Assembly (NCBI GenBank): GCA_031551635.1
Contig: JAVBNH010000043.1
Coordinates: forward strand, 1-23,526
From: JAVBNH01 sp031551635
GTDB taxonomy: Bacteria > Bacillota > Clostridia > Oscillospirales > Acutalibacteraceae
Reading direction: 5' to 3'
DNA: 23,526 nt
Below, piece after piece: positions 1 to 6,235 of the stretch. Position numbers and translations under genes: made by a program. Numbering within the stretch: position 1 is the first letter of the stretch; every line of letters begins with the position of its first letter. The notes beneath the pieces were generated by a model. It ran no database searches. It saw nothing but the letters and a program-made list of their open reading frames with translations, and was not told where the DNA came from.

Positions 1-153
1 AGTAGTCATTTCTAACTTGTCTTTTTTGTCCTGAGCTTTGTTGTCGTCCTTGCCTTGCGTCAGCAAAGCTACGTCCTCCGCCTTGCTCAGAACAAAAAAT
101 CCTGCGTCATAAATTGTCGACTGTTTGCGTGCGCGGTAATAATTTTTTTTGTT
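1..153. other. Left-edge region without a supported gene
   Basis: No start codon with a ribosome binding site is visible on either strand. On the minus strand the frame that follows the SIMPL stop codon stays open for about 50 codons to the window edge and reads as a charged Lys/Asp-rich tail, but it has no usable start. It could be a former 3' extension of the SIMPL gene, part of a repeat, or chance. A plus-strand reading frame from 55 to 270 runs antisense into the SIMPL gene and is probably spurious. Confidence 0.4.
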
Positions 154-834
154 TTATACAATCTCCCATATCACCGTAACGCTATCGTTTACATCGATGT
201 TCTCAGGCTCAATTTCCAAAGCCTTCGACTTGTCGTAAACGCAGTATTTTATGCTATCATCCACACATAAATTTGTATTCGAATAAAGCCGGAGCTCGCT
301 CCAGTCATAATCAATTCGTTTTATAGCTCCCAGCGACAGACCTGCCGCCTTAGCGAGTATACCGGCCTTCCATTTTGCGTTTTCGATTGTGCTTTCAAGA
401 AGCTGCTGTGATACTGCGTTTGCATCTTTGACGGAAAAAAGGATTGTGAATTTAGGAGCAGCCTCACTTTCAGCAATACTTGCGAGCGTAAGCCCCAGTT
501 TTTTTGTGTCAAGGTCAAACTCCAGACGCAGAGCATGCATGCATGAATAACCGATGAATTTTTGCTGCCAGTTTTTATTGCTGTCCTTGTAGCTTTCGTA
601 TTTGGTACTGACATTGAAATTCGTGGTTTTCAGAGCCTTGCCCTCATGTCCCGCAGCGGCAACAGCTTCGCGCAGATTGTCCAGTAATGCTGTCGCGCGG
701 TTCATCATGTCTTCATATTTATACTCAACCGCTTCAAAGCTCATTTCTATAACAAATAAGTCGGGAACAGCAGAAACCTTACCTGTGCCCTTTACGATTA
801 TTTCTCGGCTGCTAATCATTCCGTCCATCACCAT
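154..834 (-). CDS. SIMPL-domain (DUF541) protein, cytoplasmic form
   Basis: Encodes about 226 residues. The sequence has the SIMPL/DUF541 layout: an N-terminal strand with VKGTGKVSAVPD, a helix around an N-R-A-x-x-L-L-D-N-L segment, a TTNFNVSTKYE strand, and a C-terminal AGLSLGAIKRIDY segment. Family members are oligomeric proteins often found in envelopes; their biochemical role is poorly defined. No signal peptide is visible here, so a cytoplasmic location is inferred. An ATG at 843 lies directly against an AAAGGA ribosome binding site with no spacer, whereas the ATG at 834 is 9 nt from it, so 834 is the better start. The gene lies 88 bp downstream of the VWA gene on the same strand and may be cotranscribed with it. 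Family assignment is fairly sure; function is not. Confidence 0.8.
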   Translation of the reverse strand: MVMDGMISSREIIVKGTGKVSAVPDLFVIEMSFEAVEYKYEDMMNRATALLDNLREAVAAAGHEGKALKTTNFNVSTKYESYKDSNKNWQQKFIGYSCMHALRLEFDLDTKKLGLTLASIAESEAAPKFTILFSVKDANAVSQQLLESTIENAKWKAGILAKAAGLSLGAIKRIDYDWSELRLYSNTNLCVDDSIKYCVYDKSKALEIEPENIDVNDSVTVIWEIV

Positions 835-884
835 TATGGTCATTCCTTTCAGTCAATAGCGAGCTAATATGACCTAAATTTATT

Positions 885-927
885 TGCCTAAAAGGCACAA
901 ATACTTTTGAAAAACAAGTTTTTCAAA
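885..927 (-). terminator. Inverted repeats at the end of the VWA gene
   Basis: A perfect 10-bp inverted repeat with a 2-nt loop (TTTGAAAAAC/GTTTTTCAAA, 906-927) covers the VWA stop codon. A second small palindrome (TGCCT...AGGCA, 885-897) follows on the minus strand. There is no long U-tract directly after the first stem, so it may be a weak terminator or an mRNA-stabilising hairpin between the VWA and SIMPL genes. Confidence 0.35.
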
Positions 928-1585
928 CTATACCTCCGCGTTTTTTAAAGTCAGCCTTTATGTCTGCGTTCCATTCGGCGTCAAGCTTTTTAGAGTCGCT
1001 AGCCTCACGGAAGGTTGCAGTGGCTTTCGCGAGGGATGCGTATACTACCTGAGAACCTTCTCTGTCGGCATGGTAGCTTTGCGCCCTGTCCGCATTGATA
1101 CCGAACTGCTGTGCCGTCTTTACTGCGTCAATATTCGCACCGAGAAACACGAATTCCCAGCCGTAAGTTTCCTTTTGCCGTTCAATGAGCGACTTGACTT
1201 TTTCGGCGGTGTACTCGCGGCTTGAGTTTTCCTCGCCGTCTGTGATAATGACAAACATCACCTTTTCGGCGCGGTAATCTTCAGATGTGTTCTTTTGAGC
1301 ATTAGCGATTTTTTGAATTGTCATACCCATAGCGTCAAGCAGTGCAGTCGAGCCGCCGACAGTGTATTCCTTTTCGGTAATCAAGCTGACAGCCCTGATG
1401 TCGATGCGGTCATGGAGCAACTCATAATTGTTGTCGAACAGCACAGTAGTGATTTGGCATTCACCCTTTAAAGCCTTTTGTTTTTCGAGCACAGAGTTGT
1501 AGCCGCCTATAGTGTCGCTCTCTAATCCGCTCATAGAACCGCTCTTGTCGAGTATAAAGACAAGTTCTGTAAGTCCTTTTTTCAT
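923..1585 (-). CDS. Stand-alone von Willebrand factor A (VWA) domain protein
   Basis: A 220-residue protein consisting of almost nothing but a VWA domain. The metal-ion-dependent adhesion site is intact: D13-x-S15-x-S17 (DKSGSM), T80 in GGSTALLDAMG, and D116 in ITDGEEN. Such domains bind Mg2+ and mediate protein-protein contacts. No signal peptide or membrane segment is seen, so this is a cytoplasmic member of the family often annotated as a tellurium-resistance/TerY-like or YfbK-type VWA protein. The start is well set by an AAGGAGGTCACC ribosome binding site. The SIMPL gene follows on the same strand. No AAA+ ATPase or other usual VWA partner is present in the window, so the partner is unknown. 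Confidence 0.85.
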   Translation of the reverse strand: MKKGLTELVFILDKSGSMSGLESDTIGGYNSVLEKQKALKGECQITTVLFDNNYELLHDRIDIRAVSLITEKEYTVGGSTALLDAMGMTIQKIANAQKNTSEDYRAEKVMFVIITDGEENSSREYTAEKVKSLIERQKETYGWEFVFLGANIDAVKTAQQFGINADRAQSYHADREGSQVVYASLAKATATFREASDSKKLDAEWNADIKADFKKRGGIV

Positions 1586-1796
1586 GTTGGTGACCTCCTT
1601 AAAATCTGTTATGCATTAAGGATATCATCTTCAGGATGAATTAAGGTCGCTTTCGAAGCGACATTAATTTAAGTGTTGTTATTGAATCGGATAGCAGTCT
1701 ACCCGTCAGATTGCACTCATGCTGTAGAAAATATTGTTAAAGTAGAATAGATCGGTTTTATCCCGCAAAGGTAACGAGTGCTTATTTTCTCCAAAT
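1586..1796. other. Intergenic region with a strong hairpin, no gene seen
   Basis: About 210 bp upstream of the VWA gene. It contains a hairpin at 1640-1668: a 7-bp stem (GTCGCTT/AAGCGAC) with a TCG triloop, flanked by complementary ATTAA/TTAAT arms. In the VWA mRNA it would sit in the 5' leader if transcription starts upstream of it; on the plus strand there is no gene it could terminate. No convincing -35/-10 pair was found. Confidence 0.4.
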
Positions 1797-2385
1797 TCAC
1801 TCGCTGATGTTCTTCAACTTTTTTAGTCGGTGCTGAGATTTCCTGATTGGTATAGTGATGATTTGTACTAAAGCAGAAAGCGCTAAAGTAAGGGTTCCAA
1901 TTACAATGTGCGGGACATGATAGACCTCAGATGAAAAACCCCGTGCAAACCAATCCAAATATACATTATAAAGGTTGTATGCTTCCCATAGCCACATGAC
2001 GGAAATAACAAGCAATACGGCACTTATCACATTGGCTATTCTATTCACACGTTTGTAGTGTGCAATTTTGGAATCAAGGTCGGATTAAATATCAAACTCT
2101 CCATCTGCTGCTGCTTTACGCAAGTATACCCAATGCCTAAAAGAAGCAATATGTGTTACGCTGTCTCCTCAAAAATTTCAGGTATGCAACACTCTGTGCG
2201 TGTGTGGGCAAATATGTAAGAAGCTAAAGGCGACAAACATATTCCCCTTTGCAGCCCTCTTCAAAAACAAAGCGCATACCACTCGCATCTACAAGCTGCA
2301 TCCCCTTAGCCGACAATTCATTCAGCCACTTTTCCTCTTTCTCGTAAGCTCCAATAGAAAAATATTTATAAACAATTTGCCTCAT
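1797..2385 (-). pseudogene. Decayed DUF2812 membrane protein gene, partner of PadR
   Basis: Reading the minus strand from the ATG at 2385 gives 53 codons typical of a DUF2812 N-terminus (a Y-E-K-E-E-K-W-L-N-E segment, then F-E-E-G-x-x-G-E-Y). The frame then hits TAG at 2226-2224 where the family has Glu. The homology continues (YLPTHAQSVAYLKFL). It is lost through what look like two missing G bases near 2170-2185, resumes in another frame (HWVYLRKAAADGEFDI), meets TAA at 2087-2085 in place of Tyr, and then runs to 1797 with SDLDSKIAHYKRV and two membrane segments. Total length matches a family protein of about 195 residues. The start overlaps the PadR stop as ATGA and has a GGAGGGG ribosome binding site, the usual PadR-DUF2812 coupling. 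The 83-codon piece starting with GTG at 2048 is a remnant, not a separate small gene. Confidence 0.85.
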
Positions 2386-2711
2386 TCAAAATCCCCTCCG
2401 ATTAGCGCGTCGCCATTTCTGACCAATTCTTTGAGCCGTGCAAGCTCTGTTTTCAACGCACGGTCTCCTTGCTGAGTAATAATATACTCTTTTTTTCTTG
2501 CATTAGTATCACCTGGCAAAGCTCGAATCCACGACTTTTCCAACAGGGTATTGATTGCACCATAAAGTGTACCCGCCGCAAGTCTTACTCTCCCAGCACT
2601 AAGCCTTTCCACGTTTTGCATAATACCATATCCATGCATGGGTTCAAGCAATGAAAGCAGGATGTAGTAAATGCCTTCCGTCAAGGCAATGTTATCATAA
2701 GTATCTGACAT
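2382..2711 (-). CDS. PadR-family transcriptional regulator
   Basis: A 109-residue winged-helix repressor. The sequence shows the PadR signature: a TEGIYYILLSLLEPMHGYGI helix region, AGTLYGAINTLLEK recognition-helix region, then the wing with RKKEYIITQQGDRAL and a C-terminal helix ending in ELARLKELV. The reading frame extends upstream to 2774, but the ATG at 2711 has a GGAGGAGG ribosome binding site at proper spacing and lies downstream of a clear promoter, so it is the start. The gene overlaps the decayed DUF2812 gene by 4 bp (ATGA). PadR proteins usually sense small molecules or envelope stress and repress their own operon together with the adjacent membrane protein. Here the regulator is intact while its cotranscribed partner is dead, so it may now control only itself or distant targets. 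Confidence 0.92.
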   Translation of the reverse strand: MSDTYDNIALTEGIYYILLSLLEPMHGYGIMQNVERLSAGRVRLAAGTLYGAINTLLEKSWIRALPGDTNARKKEYIITQQGDRALKTELARLKELVRNGDALIGGDFE

Positions 2712-2722
2712 TATATCCTCCT

Positions 2723-2774
2723 CCGTTATATCGGCTAACGATATTATTATAACGGAGACCGATACATTTGTCAA
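2723..2774 (-). promoter_or_regulatory. padR promoter with overlapping palindromic operator
   Basis: On the minus strand TTGACA (2774-2769) and TATAAT (2751-2746) are separated by exactly 17 nt, both perfect consensus. An inverted repeat CCGTTATA/TATAACGG (2723-2730 and 2748-2755) overlaps the -10 box, with a nested ATATCG/CGATAT repeat (2728-2733 and 2739-2744). This is the expected position for an autorepressing PadR operator; binding itself is inferred. Confidence 0.8.
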
Positions 2775-2870
2775 TAGAAATTAAAAAATTTTTTAACCCT
2801 CACCATTAATCATCACCCAGCACAAATATGCTCATGAAGTATGGACTATTCAAATTCTTATTTTTTTATT

Positions 2871-2914
2871 CGCAAAATAAACCCATGCCCTTGCGGACAC
2901 GGGTTTATTTTGCG
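2871..2914. terminator. Long perfect stem-loop, probable terminator
   Basis: A 14-bp perfect stem (CGCAAAATAAACCC at 2871-2884 and its complement at 2901-2914) with a 16-nt loop. A T-run follows on the plus strand at 2922-2927. No plus-strand gene lies just upstream, so it may block read-through either way between the tRNA unit and the padR promoter. Confidence 0.6.
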
Positions 2915-2938
2915 GTTACCATTTTTTCGAGTTGTCTG

Positions 2939-2978
2939 AAAAAAAATAAAACCGCTGAACCCATAAGGGTCAACGGTT
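2939..2978 (-). terminator. Rho-independent terminator of the tRNA-Thr transcript
   Basis: On the minus strand an imperfect 12-bp stem (AACCGTTGACCC with GGGTTCAGCGGTT, one bulge and one wobble) with a TTAT loop is followed by TTATTTTTTTT. It lies downstream of the tRNA and of the tRNA-like fragment. Confidence 0.8.
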
Positions 2979-3007
2979 ATTTGGAGCTGGTGGACGGATT
3001 TGAACCC
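2979..3007 (-). repeat. 29-bp duplicate of the tRNA-Thr 3' end
   Basis: Bases 2979-3007 are identical to 3072-3100, which contain the CCA end, the acceptor 3' strand and the 3' half of the T-arm of the intact tRNA. The offset is 93 bp. On its upstream (tRNA 5') side the rest of a tRNA is absent and is replaced by unrelated sequence with a 9-bp hairpin (CGAGACTGC/GCAGTCTCG, 3011-3031). It resembles an integration footprint at a tRNA gene, or a degenerate tandem tRNA. Confidence 0.85.
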
Positions 3008-3074
3008 ATGCGAGACTGCACAGCAGTCTCGATGTGGCTTTCTGAACCCTATTTGATTACTTTGAGAAAAGATT

Positions 3075-3150
3075 TGGAGCTGGTGGACGGATTTGAACCC
3101 CCGACCTGCTGATTACAAATCAGCTGCTCTACCGGCTGAGCTACACCAGC
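3075..3150 (-). tRNA. tRNA-Thr (anticodon TGT)
   Basis: A complete 76-nt cloverleaf on the minus strand with encoded CCA: acceptor GCTGGTG/CACCAGC, D-stem GCTC/GAGC with an 8-nt loop, anticodon arm GCTGA-TTTGTAA-TCAGC, 5-nt variable loop, T-loop TTCAAAT, discriminator T. The anticodon TGT reads ACN threonine codons. The T-stem (GGGGG/CCGTC) contains a G-G opposition at the middle pair plus a G-T wobble. The tRNA lies about 240 nt downstream of a strong promoter and upstream of a terminator. Confidence 0.97.
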
Positions 3151-3159
3151 AAGATTTAC

Positions 3160-3285
3160 GAACGCAGTGAGTAAATCTCGAACGCGAATTATTCGCGCAG
3201 CGTGTAATTCCGTGAGTAAATGGAACGCAGTGAGTAAATCTCGAACGCGAATTATACGCGCAGCGTGTAATTCCGTGAGATTTTT
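3160..3285. repeat. Two tandem copies of a 63-bp palindromic repeat
   Basis: Copies begin at 3160 and 3223 and are nearly identical; one visible difference is attattcg versus attatacg. Each contains internal dyads: GATTTAC/GTAAATC around the first copy, an CGCGAAT/ATTCGCG core, and GAATTA/TAATTC. On the minus strand the repeats lie in the 5' leader of the tRNA precursor. Reading frames across this region merely traverse the repeat. Confidence 0.85.
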
Positions 3286-3391
3286 ACCATATAAATCCAT
3301 GAGAAAGCTAACGGAAAAACCGTGCGAACGACAGTATAAAAATCCTTGAAAAATCAAGCAAATTAATTTGTCTGTCCGGCAACGCTTAGAT

Positions 3392-3420
3392 AATATATCA
3401 TAAATATTTTTGTCAGTCAA
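3392..3420 (-). promoter_or_regulatory. Promoter for the tRNA-Thr transcript
   Basis: Minus-strand TTGACT (3420-3415), 17-nt spacer, TATATT (3397-3392). The only gene downstream on this strand before the terminator is the tRNA, giving a precursor with an unusually long leader of about 235 nt. Confidence 0.75.
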
Positions 3421-3583
3421 GTGTTTTTCGCAATTTTTTTTTATTCACTGCTATTTTATACAATTTCGTAAAAATGTATAAAGAATGCTTACAAAAACGG
3501 TTTTATATGAATAAATTCAGCAGATAATTGAATAATAGAATGGAATGATTTTTATTTAAAATAAATCTGAAACGGGGATAATA

Positions 3584-4468
3584 ATGGATTTTCGCACCGA
3601 TTTAGCACTTGAAAGAAGAAAAATTCTTGGCACTGACGATATTGAGGGGCTGAAAACCCTTGAATTTGACGAACAAAATGCGCATATCACTGAAATTGAT
3701 GTTTTGAATGAAGCGGCTTCAGAAAAAATCGGAAAGCCTGTCGGCAAATATATCACAATCGAGGTGCCGCCCTTCGCCCAAAGCGCTGAGCTCCTTGACG
3801 GGAGACTGAATGCGGTCATTGGAAGGCTGCGGGATTTGTTGCCTGAGAGCGGCAATGTGCTCATTGTTGGTCTTGGCAACACCGAAATCACGCCCGATTC
3901 GCTCGGACCTAAGGTCATACAAAAAATTTTTTCAACTCGCCATATCAGCGCGGAGCTGGCTAAAGCCCTTTCTTTGGAGGGGCTGCGACCGGTATGCGCT
4001 ATTTCGCCCGGCGTACTCGGTCAGACAGGCATTGAAACAGGCGAGATTATCGCCGGGATTGTAAGCAAAATCCAGCCTGCCGCGGTTATTGTTATCGACG
4101 CTCTTGCCGCTCGCGAGCTCTCACGCCTCGGGAATACCATTCAGCTCTGCGACACAGGTATTTCACCCGGCTCAGGTGTTGGAAACATGAGAACACGCAT
4201 TGACAGGGAATCCCTCGGAGTACCGGTTATATCGCTTGGAGTGCCGACTGTCATTGACGCAGTCACGATTGCCTGCGATATTTTCGGAAAAGAAGAATAC
4301 AACGATGAAATCCGCTCGAATGCTGATGAAAAATTCAAGGGCATGATGGTCTCGCCGCGCGAGATTGACATATTGACACAAAGAGCATCAAAGCTTATTG
4401 CGCTCTCAATAAATTGCGCTTTGCAGCCCTCTCTGAGCGCTGAGGAAATCCTTGAGCTGGCAATTTAG
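3584..4468 (+). CDS. gpr: GPR endopeptidase (spore germination protease)
   Basis: Encodes a 294-residue spore protease that degrades small acid-soluble spore proteins during germination, an atypical aspartic protease (peptidase family A25). The N-terminus MDFRTDLALE with a following E-rich stretch is the typical propeptide region that is autoprocessed in the forespore. Conserved segments are IVGLGNTEITPDSLGP (D105) and AVIVIDALAAR (D172), which match in spacing the two catalytic aspartates of Bacillus GPR, and GISPGSGVGNMR. Length is slightly shorter than in Bacillus. The ATG has a GGGGAT ribosome binding site. A TGTATA at 3475-3480 resembles a forespore sigma -35 element but no good -10 follows. 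The stop codon forms the edge of a 14-bp repeat array, and spoIIP follows, the same order as in Bacillus. Confidence 0.97.
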   Translation: MDFRTDLALERRKILGTDDIEGLKTLEFDEQNAHITEIDVLNEAASEKIGKPVGKYITIEVPPFAQSAELLDGRLNAVIGRLRDLLPESGNVLIVGLGNTEITPDSLGPKVIQKIFSTRHISAELAKALSLEGLRPVCAISPGVLGQTGIETGEIIAGIVSKIQPAAVIVIDALAARELSRLGNTIQLCDTGISPGSGVGNMRTRIDRESLGVPVISLGVPTVIDAVTIACDIFGKEEYNDEIRSNADEKFKGMMVSPREIDILTQRASKLIALSINCALQPSLSAEEILELAI

Positions 4469-4603
4469 ATTCTGGATGCTAGATTCTGGATGCTAGATAT
4501 TGGATGCTAGATTCTGGATGCTAGATTCTGGATGCTAGATTCTGGATGCTAGATTCTGGATGCTAGATTCTGGATGCTAGATTCTGGATGCTAGATATTG
4601 GAT
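4469..4603. repeat. 14-bp tandem repeat array, nine full units
   Basis: Unit ATTCTGGATGCTAG, nine complete copies from 4469 to 4594 plus a partial tenth. Only units 3 and 10 differ (ATATTGG). The array begins at the base after the gpr stop codon; the TAG stop itself matches the unit's end. There are no spacers, so it is not a CRISPR array. Confidence 0.97.
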
Positions 4604-4618
4604 AAGGCTTCGCCTTAT
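4602..4618 (+). terminator. Short hairpin after gpr, possible terminator
   Basis: Perfect 7-bp stem ATAAGGC/GCCTTAT with a TTC loop, followed by a T-rich but not continuous tract (to about 4650). It may end the gpr transcript. Confidence 0.45.
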
Positions 4619-4665
4619 AATCCATTTTAATTTTGCACCCTATTTTGATTTAAACAGTGTTTATC

Positions 4666-4722
4666 AGCATCTAGTGTCCAGCATCTAGTGTCCAGCATCT
4701 AGTGTCTAGCATCTAGCATCTA
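4666..4722. repeat. Inverted partner of the 14-bp array
   Basis: Three full units and a partial one of AGCATCTAGTGTCC (starting 4666, 4680, 4694, 4708), also with a 14-bp period. The reverse complement of the unit closely resembles the unit of the upstream array (shared GGATGCTAG-like core), so RNA across 4469-4722 could fold back on itself. Confidence 0.9.
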
Positions 4723-4727
4723 AACTG

Positions 4728-4756
4728 TTATATTTACATTTTTAGCCTCATAAGTA
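4728..4756 (+). promoter_or_regulatory. Candidate sigma-E-type promoter of spoIIP
   Basis: TTATATT (4728-4734) and CATA (4749-4752) are separated by 14 nt, which resembles the mother-cell sigma-E promoter pattern known to drive spoIIP in Bacillus. The -10 match beyond CATA is poor, so this is a candidate only. Confidence 0.4.
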
Positions 4757-4786
4757 TTATTAATATCAATTCTTAGGCGGTTTAAA

Positions 4787-6046
4787 ATGAAAATGTATGG
4801 TGTCCGGTTTAAACGTAAGGGCTTACTTTCCGGAAAAAGTTCATATTTTTCCTATCTGTTTTCGGCAGGAATCATTTTGATTTCAATTTTTTTTGCAGGG
4901 AATATATCGGGGCATATCGATTCGCTTGTACTGCTCTGTGCGGGCATTTCCATGCCAGAGGGCGGGAAAACCGCAGCTATAGAGGTTTTTCACAACTTTT
5001 TGGAAACGCAACCGTCCACGGACAATACAGCCGAAACCAGCCCGCCTGCTCCGCAGACAACTGGTGTAACAGTAACGACATTGTCCGAAACCTCCACCAC
5101 AAAGACAAGCGAAGAGGAAACCTCAGACGACAGCGGAGGTGACACAAGCCCGATTTTCCCCGTGAATGCCGGGGATTCAAAGTTTCTGACAAAAACACCC
5201 GATGATGTCGCGGCGGTTATGAAGAGCGCAGTGACGCTGCAAAAAAACGCGGCTACCGGCGGCACAATAGTCGAAAAAACCTTCTCGAAAGCGGATTCAA
5301 CAGATTCGTATGAGAGGATAAATGTTAAAAATGTCACCGAATCAACAACTATTAATATCGCGCAAAGCCTGAAAAACGGCATAAAGCTAGACATAAAGGA
5401 CAACTCGAAGCCGGCAGTGCTTATTTATCACTCTCACACAACAGAAAGCTATTGCCTTACAAACTCCTTGAAATTCTCCAAAAACTATACGGGCAAAACA
5501 GAGGACACTGATATTAATATGGTCAGAATCGGCGACGAAATAACCGAAATGCTTGAGAGCGCGGGCGTTAGGGTCATTCATGACAGGAATATTTACGACA
5601 TTGACTATAACAGCGCCTATGATTTGTCACGCGCTGCTGTCGAAAAACATCTTAAGGATAACCCTTCCATTCAGATTACACTTGATGTTCACCGTGATGC
5701 GATTCACTCAAGTTCTACGCAAATCCTGAAGCCTGTCACAAAGATTTTTGAGAAAAAAGCCGCTCAGATTATGATTATAACCGGTGCACAGGAGGGGAAA
5801 ATCACTGTTTTTAAAAATTGGCAGCAAAATCTGGATTTCGCTCTTACACTGTATAAGTACGCTGACAACATGTATGCCGGACTGATGAAACCGATATTTT
5901 TCTGCCAAAGAAAATATAATATGGATTTGGGGAAATATTCGGTACTGCTCGAAATGGGCACGGATGCTAATACGCTCGAGGAAGCGGTATACTCCGCAAG
6001 GCTTATCGGTAACGCCCTTGCCGCGGTTATAGGCGATTTTTCGTAG
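4787..6046 (+). CDS. spoIIP: Stage II sporulation protein P (SpoIIP)
   Basis: A 419-residue mother-cell protein that cleaves peptidoglycan (amidase and endopeptidase in Bacillus) and works with SpoIID and SpoIIM in engulfment. There is one N-terminal membrane segment (about residues 20-40), then a long Thr/Ser/Glu-rich linker of low complexity (about 75-125), then the catalytic domain. Key conserved pieces are VLIYHSHTTESY (H215, H217, E220), GVRVIHDRNIYD, ITLDVHRDA (H302, D304) and a C-terminal VLLEMGTDANTLEEA. The ATG at 4787 follows a TAGGCGG ribosome binding site; a second ATG two codons later is possible. It lies downstream of gpr as in Bacillus, here separated by repeat arrays and a possible sigma-E promoter. 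A 54-aa peptide gene follows 24 bp downstream. Confidence 0.96.
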   Translation: MKMYGVRFKRKGLLSGKSSYFSYLFSAGIILISIFFAGNISGHIDSLVLLCAGISMPEGGKTAAIEVFHNFLETQPSTDNTAETSPPAPQTTGVTVTTLSETSTTKTSEEETSDDSGGDTSPIFPVNAGDSKFLTKTPDDVAAVMKSAVTLQKNAATGGTIVEKTFSKADSTDSYERINVKNVTESTTINIAQSLKNGIKLDIKDNSKPAVLIYHSHTTESYCLTNSLKFSKNYTGKTEDTDINMVRIGDEITEMLESAGVRVIHDRNIYDIDYNSAYDLSRAAVEKHLKDNPSIQITLDVHRDAIHSSSTQILKPVTKIFEKKAAQIMIITGAQEGKITVFKNWQQNLDFALTLYKYADNMYAGLMKPIFFCQRKYNMDLGKYSVLLEMGTDANTLEEAVYSARLIGNALAAVIGDFS

Positions 6047-6070
6047 AAAATAAAAAAGGTTGGTTAAAAA

Positions 6071-6235
6071 ATGAGAAGTGAATTATTTATTCTTTTAAAG
6101 GTTTATGCGGTAATTCTTTGTGTTATTTTCCTCATTTTTGGGGTGAGCGCGGGTATTCTGAGTGCCAGAAACAACACCCGCCGGACAAGCTTCGGGGAAA
6201 AAACAGAAATCGCGAGGTATGATAATTTGTTTTAG
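6071..6235 (+). CDS. Small single-span membrane peptide downstream of spoIIP
   Basis: A 54-residue peptide: a short N-terminal helix (MRSELFILLK), one hydrophobic segment (about residues 10-31), then a basic and polar C-terminal tail (ARNNTRRTS...). The ATG lies 24 bp after spoIIP with an AAAGG element upstream, so it is probably cotranscribed. I do not recognise a family. Position and topology suggest a sporulation-linked membrane peptide, which is inference. Its TAG stop shares bases with the TAA stop of the convergent nuclease gene (6232-6235). Confidence 0.65.
   Translation: MRSELFILLKVYAVILCVIFLIFGVSAGILSARNNTRRTSFGEKTEIARYDNLF

Noticed and set aside
55..270. 71-codon plus-strand reading frame at the left edge
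   Set aside because: It is antisense to the end of the SIMPL gene, and lacks a ribosome binding site and a recognisable protein pattern.
1797..2048. Independent 83-aa membrane protein with GTG start
   Set aside because: Upstream homology in shifted frames and the PadR coupling show it is the C-terminal remnant of a DUF2812 gene.
2828..3420. Reading frames on both strands across the tRNA-Thr region (2828-3112 plus, 3049-3420 minus, 3167-3349 plus)
   Set aside because: They run through the tRNA, its duplicate and the 63-bp repeat; no ribosome binding sites or protein-like composition.
3421..3583. Forespore sigma-F/G promoter for gpr
   Set aside because: TGTATA at 3475-3480 could be a -35, but no acceptable -10 lies at the right distance, so it was not listed as a feature.
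4469..4722. Regular short repeats that could be taken for a CRISPR array
   Set aside because: The 14-bp units are contiguous with no unique spacers, and no cas gene is present.
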